Part shown: positions 58,109 through 64,000 of the stretch, in pieces
How positions within the stretch are numbered: position 1 is the stretch's first letter
Layout of the letters: each line of letters opens with the position of its first letter
Source: Elymus sibiricus
Taxonomy: Eukaryota > Streptophyta > Magnoliopsida > Poales > Poaceae
Direction: 5' to 3'
Assembly: GCA_039707655.1 (NCBI GenBank)
Contig: CM077667.1
Span: 415,009,409-415,073,408, forward strand
DNA length: 64,000 bases
Notes under the pieces: model-generated
What the model was told of the DNA's origin: nothing
What the model saw: the letters and a program-made list of their open reading frames with translations, nothing else
Database searches by the model: none
Position numbers and translations under genes: made by a program

Positions 58109-59928
58109 TGTTGGGGAACGTTGCATGGGAAACAAAAATTTTCCTACGCACACACAAGATCTATCCATGGAGATGAGCATCTACGAGAGGGAGAGTGAAT
58201 CTACATACCCTTGTAGATCGCTAAGCGGAAGCGTTAAGAAACGCGGTTGATGTAGTCGAACGTCTCCGCGATCCAAATCGCAAGTCGTCCCTCGATCCGA
58301 TCACGAACTAGTGCCGAACGGACGGCACCTCCGCGTTCAACACACGTATGGCTTGATGACGCCTTCACCTCCTCGATCCAGCGAGCGATGATGAAGTAGT
58401 GGATGAGTTCCAGCAGCACGACGGCGTGGTGATGGTGGTGAGGAACAATCTCTGCAGGGCTTCGCCAAGCACTACGGAGATTATGACGGGAGAACTAGAG
58501 GGTTAGGGTTGCCGACACACGGCTTGGGAAATCTTTATGTATCCCGTGTGTTAGCCCTGCCCCTCTATTTATATGTTGAGCCCTGGGGTCTAAACTTGGA
58601 GAGAAAACCTCCACAAGGTCGGTTTTGCCCGCACAAGGTCGGTTTGGCCCGCACGAAAAGAGTCCAACTCGGATTCCAGCAGTACCGCGCACAAGCGGTA
58701 GTATCGCTCATGAGCGGTAGTACCGCTTGAGCGGTAGTACCGCTTACGCGGTAGTACCGCCTTACCAGCGGTAGTACCGCTTAAGGCAGCAACAAAACTT
58801 CCTTTTGCACTTTCCAATACCTCGTGGGCTTTACCCCTTTGGCCCATATAAAGTGTTGCTGCACCCGAACACTTCGGTAAACACCCGGAACCCCTTCCGA
58901 TGAATTCCGGAACCCTTCCGGAGATCAAAACACTATTATCACATATATCAATCTTTACCTCCGGACTCTTCCGGAGATCCTCGTCATGTCCGGGATCTTA
59001 TCCGGGACTCCGAACAACCTTCGGTCACCAACAAAATAACTCAACTATACTAATCGTTACCAAACGTTAAGTGTGTAGACCCTGCGGGTTCGAGAACTAT
59101 GTAGACATGACCGAGACACCTCTACGATAAATAACCAATAGCGGGACCTGGATGCCCATATTGGCTCCTACATATTCTACGAAGATCTTTATCGGTCAAA
59201 CCTCTATGTCAAGGATTCAGTTAATCCCGTATACTGTTCCCTTTGTTCTTCGGTATGTTACTTGCCCGAGATTCGATCGTCGGTATCTCTATACCTAGTT
59301 CAATATCGTTACCGGCAAGTCTCTTTACTCGTTCCGTAATACAAGATCTCGTGGCTAACACTTTAGTCACATTGCTTGCAAGGCTCATTGTGATGTTGTA
59401 TTACCGAGTGGGCCCTGAGATACCTCTCCGTCACACGGAGTAACAAATCCCAGTCTTGATCCATGCCAACCCAACAGACACCCTTGGAGATACCTGTAGA
59501 GCACCTTTATAGTCACCCAGTTACGTTGCGACGTTTGATACACACAAGGTACTCCTCCGATGTCAGGGAGTTGCATGATCTCATGGTCATAGGAACGGAT
59601 ACTTGACATGCAGAAAACAATAGCAATAAACTGACACGATCATATGCTACGTTTATAGTTTGGGTCTTGTCCATCACATCATTCTCCTAATGATGTGATC
59701 CCGTTATCAAATGACATCTCATGTCCATGGCTAGGAAACCTTCACCATCTTTTGATCAACGAGCTAGTCAAGTAGAGGCTTAGTAGGGACACAATGTTGT
59801 CTATGTACCCACACATGTATTTGAGTTTCCAATCAATACAATTATAGCATGGATAATAAACGATTATCATGAACAAGGAAATATAATAATAACTAATTTA
59901 TTATTGCCTCTAGGGCATATTTCCAATA
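58109..59928 (-). mobile_element. 3' LTR of Angela/WIS/BARE-type Copia element (1,820 bp)
   Basis: On the minus strand it begins TATTGGAAATATGCCC (TG mutated to TA) and ends CGTTCCCCAACA. The adjacent polypurine tract AAGTGGGAAAC (59929-59939) fixes orientation. A run of GCGGTAGTACCGC-type palindromic repeats lies at about 58694-58781. The 5' LTR is beyond the right edge. Confidence 0.92.
58694..58781. repeat. GCGGTAGTACCGC palindromic tandem repeats in the LTR
   Basis: About five copies of a GAGCGGTAGTACCGCTT-like unit, each itself palindromic. The other Angela-type LTR (4976-6718) lacks the array. Confidence 0.85.
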
Positions 59929-59978
59929 GTTTCCCACTTGCACTAGAGTCAATAATCTAGTTCACATCACTATGTGAT

Positions 59979-61910
59979 TTACATTGTAATGAATCGAACA
60001 CCCATGCAGTTCTGGTGTTGTTCATGTTTAGCCTTTGGAAGAGGTTTAGTCATCGGATCTGCAACATTCAGATCCGTGTGTACTTTGCAAATATTTATGT
60101 CGTCCTCCTTGATGTAATCGCGGATGGAATTGAAACGTCGCTTTATGTGTCTGGTCCTCTTGTGAAATCTTGGTTCCTTGGCTAGAGCAATGGCACCAGT
60201 ATTATCACAAAACAGAGTCATTGGGTTAAGCGCACTAGGCACTACTCCAAGATCTGTCATGAACTCCTTCATCCAGACACCTTCCTTCGCCGCCTCCGAG
60301 GCAGCGATGTACTCCGCTTCGCATGTAGAATCAGCTACCACGCTTTGCTTGGAACTGCACCAGCTAACCGCACCCCCATTAAGAATAAATACGTATCCGG
60401 TTTGTGATTTAGAGTCATCCAGATCAGTGTCAAAGCTTGCATCGACGTAACCCTTTACGACGAGCTCTTGATCACCTCCATAAACGAGAAACATGTCCTT
60501 AGTCCTTTTCAGGTACTTCAGGATATTCTTGACCGCCGTCCAGTGTTCCATTCCTGGATCACTTTGAAACCTTCCGACCATACTTATGGCAAGGCTGATA
60601 TCGGGTCTTGTGCACAGCATTGCATACATGATAGAGCCTATGGCTGAAGCATAGGGGATGACACTCATCTTTTCTCTATCTTCTGCAGTCACTGGGCATT
60701 GAGTCTTACTCAACTTCACACCTTGCAATATAGGCAAGAACCCCTTCTTGGACTGATCCATTTTGAACTTCTTCAAAACTTTGTCAAGGTATGTGCTTTG
60801 TGAAAGTCCTATTAAGCGTCTCGATCTATCTCTATAGATCTTGATACCTAATATGAAAGCAGCTTCTCCTAGGTCCTTCATTGAAAAACTCTTGTTCAAA
60901 TATTCCTTCACGCTTTCCAACATTTCTATATTGTTTCCAATCAGTAATATGTCATTCACATATAATATTAGAAACGCTATAGAGCTCCCACTCACTTTCT
61001 TGTAAATACAAGCTTCTCCGTAAACTTGTATAAACTCGAACGCTTTGATCACCTCATCAAAGCGAAGATTCCAACTCCGAGATGCTTGCACCAGTCCATA
61101 AATGGATCGCTGGAGTTTGCAAACTTTGTCAGCATTCTCTGGATCGACAAAACCTTCTGGTTGCATCATATACAACTCTTCCTTAAGGAAACCGTTAAGG
61201 AACGCTGTTTTGACATCCATTTGCCAAATTTCATAATCGAAAAAGGCAGCTATTGCTAACATGATTCTGACGGACTTAAGCATCGCCACGGGTGAGAAGG
61301 TCTCATCGTAGTCAACTCCTTGAACTTGTGAAAAACCCTTTGCCACAAGTCGAGCTTTATAGACGGTGACATTACCGTCTGCGTCCGTCTTCCTCTTAAA
61401 GATCCATTTGTTCTGAATGGCCTTACGCCCTTCAGGTAATACTTCCAAAGTCCACACTTGGTTTTCATACATGGATCCCATCTCGGATTTCATGGCCTCT
61501 AACCACTTCTCGGAATCCGGGCCCATCATCGCTTCTCCATAGCTCGTAGGTTCATCGTTGTCTAACAACATGACCTCTAAGACAGGGTTGCCGTACCACT
61601 CAGGAGCAGTACGCATCCTTGTCGACCTACGAGGTTCGATAGCAACTTGATCCAAAGCTTCATGATCATCATCATTAACTTCCTCTTCAACTGATGCAGG
61701 CTCTACAGAAACATTTTTCTGTGCTGCGCTACTCTCAGGTTGAAGTAAAGGTTCAACAACCTCATCAAGTTCTATCTTCCTCCCACTCAATTCTTTCGAG
61801 AGAAACTCTTTCTCAAGAAATGTTCCGTTTTTAGTGACAAACACTTTGCCTTCGGATCTGAGGTAGAAGGTATCCCAACTATCTCTTTTGGGTATCCTAT
61901 GAAGACGCAT
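59979..61910 (-). pseudogene. Copia pol: reverse transcriptase and RNase H, catalytically altered
   Basis: A long open frame (643 codons). RT blocks: WIFKRKTDADG (169-179), QMDVKTAFLNG with the first catalytic Asp (232), SIYGLVQASRSW and LILYVNDILLIGN (315-327). The second catalytic motif should be YVDD; the codon at 60954-60956 is AAT, giving YVND. RNase H follows with GYVDASF, CEAEYIAASEA and LFCDNTGAI. The frame lacks the integrase end, which lies beyond frameshifts at 61911-62060. With the Asp lost, the enzyme should be inactive. Confidence 0.9.
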
Positions 61911-62051
61911 TTTTCCGCTTTGGGTTCCAGCTTTTCAGGCTGAAGCTTTTTGACATAAGCATCACATCCCCAAACTTTAAGAAACGACAGCTTTGGCTTC
62001 TTGCCAAACCAAAGTTCATATGGCGTCGTCTCAACGGATTTCGATGGTGCC

Positions 62052-63962
62052 CTATTTAAAGTGAAATGCAGCTGTCTCTAATGCATAACCCCAAAACGAT
62101 AGTGGCAAATCGGCAAGAGACATCATAGATCGCACCATATCCAATAAGGTTCGATTACGACGTTCGGACACACCATTACGCTGTGGTGTTCCAGGCGGTG
62201 TCAGTTGTGAAACAATTCCACATTGTCTTAAGTGACTGCCAAACTCGTAACTCAGATATTCTCCTCCTCGATCAGATCGTAGGAATTTAATCTTCTTGTT
62301 ACGATGATTCTCAACTTCACTCTGAAATTGTTTGAACTTTTCAAATGTTTCAGACTTGTGTTTCATTAAGTAAATATACCCATATCTACTTAAGTCATCA
62401 GTGAAGGTGAGAAAGTAACGATAACCACCGCGCGCCTCAATACTCATCGGACCGCACACATCAGTATGTATGATTTCCAACAAGTCACTTGCCCGTTCCA
62501 TTGTTCCAGAGAACGGCGTTTTAGTCATCTTGCCCATGAGGCATGGCTCACATGTGTCAAGTGATTCAAAATCAAGTGACTCCAAAAGTCCATCAGCATG
62601 GAGCTTCCTCATGCGTTTTACGCCAATATGACCTAAACGGCAGTGCCACAAGAAAGTGGTATTATCATTATCAATTCTACATCTTTTGGCATCAATGTTA
62701 TGAACATGTGTATCATTACTATCGAGATTCAATAAGAATAAACCCCTCACATCGGGTGCATGACCATAAAAGATATTACTCATATAAATAGAAAAACCAT
62801 TATTCTCTGATTTAAATGAGTAACCGTCTCGCAATAAACAAGATCCAGATATAATGTTCATGCTTAACGCAGGCACCAAATAACATTTATTCAGGTTCAT
62901 CACTAATCCCGATGGTAATCGAAGAGCGAGCGTGCCGACGGCGATCACATCAACCTTGGAACCATTTCCCACGCGCATCGTCACTTCGTCCTTTGCCAGC
63001 CTCCGTCTATTCCGCAGTTCCTGTTTTGAGTTGCAAATATGAGCAACCGCACCGGTATCAAATACCCAGGCACTACAACGAGAGTTGGTAAGGTACACAT
63101 CAATAACATGTATATCACATATACCTTGTTTGTTGTTGGCCGCCTTCTTGTCAGCCAAATACTTGGGGCAGTTCCGCTTCCAGTGTCCAGTTCCCTTGCA
63201 ATGAAAGCACACAGTTTCTGGTTTGGGTCCAGCCTTGGGTTTCTTCACGGGAGGAGCAACTGCTTTGCCACTCTTCTTGGAGTTACCCTTCTTACCCTTG
63301 CCATTTTTCTTGAAACTAGTGGTTTTATTGACCATCAACACTTGATGCTCCTTCTGAATTTCAGACTCAGCGGCTTTCAGCATCACAAACAGCTCGGCGA
63401 CTGACTTGTTCATCCCGTGCATGTTATAGTTCAACACGAAGCTCTTGTAGCTAGGTGGCAATGATTGAAGAACTCTATCAGTGATAGCCTCTGGCGGAAG
63501 GGGCATCCCCAATTCAGCCAGACGGGTGGAGTACCCAGACATTCTGAGTACGTGATCACTGATAGACCCGTTCTCCTCCATCTTGCAAGCATAGAACTTA
63601 TCGAAGATCTCATATCTCTCGATCCGGGCATTCTTCTGAAAGATAAACTTTAACTCCTGGAACATCTCATATGCTCCATGACGTTCAAAACGTCTTCGAA
63701 GTCCCGGTTCTAAGCCATACAATATTGCACATTGAACTATTGAGTAATCTTCAGAACGAGCCTGCCAGGCGTTCACAACGTCTAGAGACTCAACTGGAGT
63801 GAGTGGATCACCAAGCGGTGCATCAAGGACATAAGCCTTCTGGGAAGCCGTAAGGATAATCCTTAGATTACGGGCCCAGTCCACAAAGTTACTTCCATCA
63901 TCTTTCAATTTAGCTTTCTCTAGGAACGCATTAAAATTTAGGGGTGCTACTGCGCGAGCCAT
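62052..63962 (-). pseudogene. Copia gag-protease-integrase, frameshifted before its end
   Basis: An open frame of 636 codons from ATG 63962: gag (about 1-250), CCHC knuckle CFHCKGTGHWKRNC (252-265), protease with FDTGAVAHIC (301-310), integrase HHCC (His 440 and 445, Cys 471 and 474) and core residues Asp501, Asp564 and Glu600. It stops at 62052 after a one-base gain in a T-run; a second shift near 61880-61910 brings the reading back to the RT frame. Apart from these shifts the frame is clean, so the element is fairly young. Confidence 0.9.
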
Positions 63963-64000
63963 GATCTACAACATAAATATAGCAAAGACAACTTAGACTA

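Overview
The window is nuclear DNA of a grass of the wheat tribe (Triticeae: wheat, Aegilops, barley or rye). The evidence is Angela/WIS/BARE-type Copia LTRs, very large nested Gypsy elements, Stowaway MITEs starting CTCCCTCCG, a tRNA-derived SINE with A and B boxes, and two plant genes with GT-AG introns. About 85-90% is transposon-derived. The two clearly intact host genes form a small island at about 29.4-37.6 kb. I found no rRNA, tRNA gene, CRISPR array or bacterial feature.

Layout, left to right. 1-2656: 3' part and LTR of a Gypsy element inserted in the gag of a minus-strand Angela-type Copia element (2662-6718). That Copia element is itself inserted in the 5' LTR of a miniature LTR element (6719-7977). 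7978-9224: degenerate LTR-like DNA. 9225-20326: a complete 11.1-kb Gypsy-type element with two LTRs and an exact 5-bp target duplication but only a gag-like ORF. It carries a 4.1-kb TIR DNA transposon (13762-17904). 20332-23481: unassigned, partly GC-rich. 23482-23713: truncated SINE. 23777-29008: a full-length Mutator-like element (MULE) with about 146-bp TIRs, a 9-bp target duplication, a recently broken transposase gene and a second, convergent ORF with a GRF-like zinc-finger segment, a coiled coil and a C-terminal membrane helix. 29042-29348: a full-length SINE with a 14-16 bp target duplication, ending about 190 bp before a start codon.

The gene island holds a 13-exon WD40-type gene (29540-33622, +, 362 aa) and a 4-exon group A/GBF4-like bZIP gene (34316-37241, -, 260 aa), arranged tail to tail. 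Three Stowaway MITEs lie in introns and the 3' UTR of the first. A 0.67-kb poly(A) retroposon with a 17-bp target duplication lies in intron 3 of the second. All exon junctions of both genes keep frame.

From 37.7 kb on: a SINE, a 5'-truncated LINE, unassigned DNA with local duplications, a Mutator-type MITE, a broken minus-strand Gypsy element (44270-52241) interrupted by a solo LTR (49541-51126), then two truncated copies of the 11-kb element's family joined head to head (52242-57320), unassigned DNA, and a minus-strand Angela-type Copia element (58109 to beyond the window end) whose reverse transcriptase has lost a catalytic Asp.

The most interesting object is the MULE with its GRF/coiled-coil/membrane second ORF. 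Next are the non-autonomous Gypsy element with its palindromic-TIR passenger, and the PPT-like decamer repeated through the 3' region of the first Gypsy element. Family names are given only where terminal or coding sequence supports them; statements about activity are inference.
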